In this document: positions 6,455 to 6,475 of the stretch, in pieces
How the letters are laid out: every line of letters begins with the position of its first letter
How positions within the stretch are numbered: the first letter of the stretch is position 1
Assembly (NCBI GenBank): GCA_002315205.1
Contig: DCGH01000077.1
Span: 1-6,475, forward strand
Origin: Erysipelotrichaceae bacterium UBA1783
GTDB lineage: Bacteria; Bacillota_I; Bacilli_A; Erysipelotrichales; Erysipelotrichaceae
Direction of reading: 5' to 3'
DNA: 6,475 nt
Position numbers and translations under genes: made by a program
Notes under the pieces: model-generated
Told to the model about the DNA's origin: nothing
Seen by the model: the letters and a program-made list of their open reading frames with translations, nothing else
Database searches by the model: none

Positions 6455-6475
6455 TGAAGTGAACCGAAAAAGTTG
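6455..6475. mobile_element. Possible terminal inverted repeat of an IS3-family (IS150-like) element
   Basis: The last 21 bases start with TG and read TGAAGTGAACC then GAAAAAGTTG. This resembles, from memory, the terminal repeats of IS150-group elements, which contain a form of TGAAGTGACCCC-AAAAAGTTGG. No transposase sequence or target duplication can be seen, since the window ends here. It is a tentative call. Confidence 0.35.

Overview
The window reads as a chromosomal segment of an anaerobic, low-GC Gram-positive bacterium (Firmicutes/Bacillota). The grounds are AT-rich sequence, GGAG-type ribosome binding sites, a lipobox lipoprotein, a corrinoid-activating ASKHA protein and a clostridial-type LuxS. 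A gut Erysipelotrichia or Clostridia lineage is plausible but not provable from the sequence.

Layout. The left part (1-1495) carries two plus-strand genes: the 3' end of a macro-domain (ADP-ribose-binding) protein, then a lipid-anchored tyrosine/dual-specificity phosphatase with the HCxxGKDRTG signature. They end at a hairpin terminator that probably works in both directions. The middle (1527-4174) is a minus-strand pair with a 22 bp overlap: a RACo/RamA-type reductive activator of corrinoid proteins, followed by a MetH-type homocysteine S-methyltransferase. Divergent from that pair, across only about 60 bp, is a plus-strand pair (4238-6434). It consists of a fused URO-D-type methyltransferase plus corrinoid-binding protein, and luxS 10 bp behind it. 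The last 21 bases may be the outer end of an insertion sequence of the IS3 family.

How the genes may work together. The four genes from 1527 to 6434 contain most parts of a corrinoid methyl-transfer chain ending in methionine: a homocysteine-side methyltransferase with its zinc cysteines, a corrinoid carrier, a second methyltransferase fused to that carrier, an ATP-dependent corrinoid reactivator, and LuxS, which makes homocysteine. No intact folate-binding domain and no MetH SAM-type reactivation domain are present. The C-terminal ~100 residues of the homocysteine methyltransferase look like a collapsed remnant of the MetH pterin domain. My inference is a split, possibly folate-independent methionine synthase in which the URO-D module supplies the methyl group from an unidentified donor. 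The two divergent promoters overlap almost completely, which suggests linked control. No SAM, cobalamin or T-box leader fits in the short spacer.
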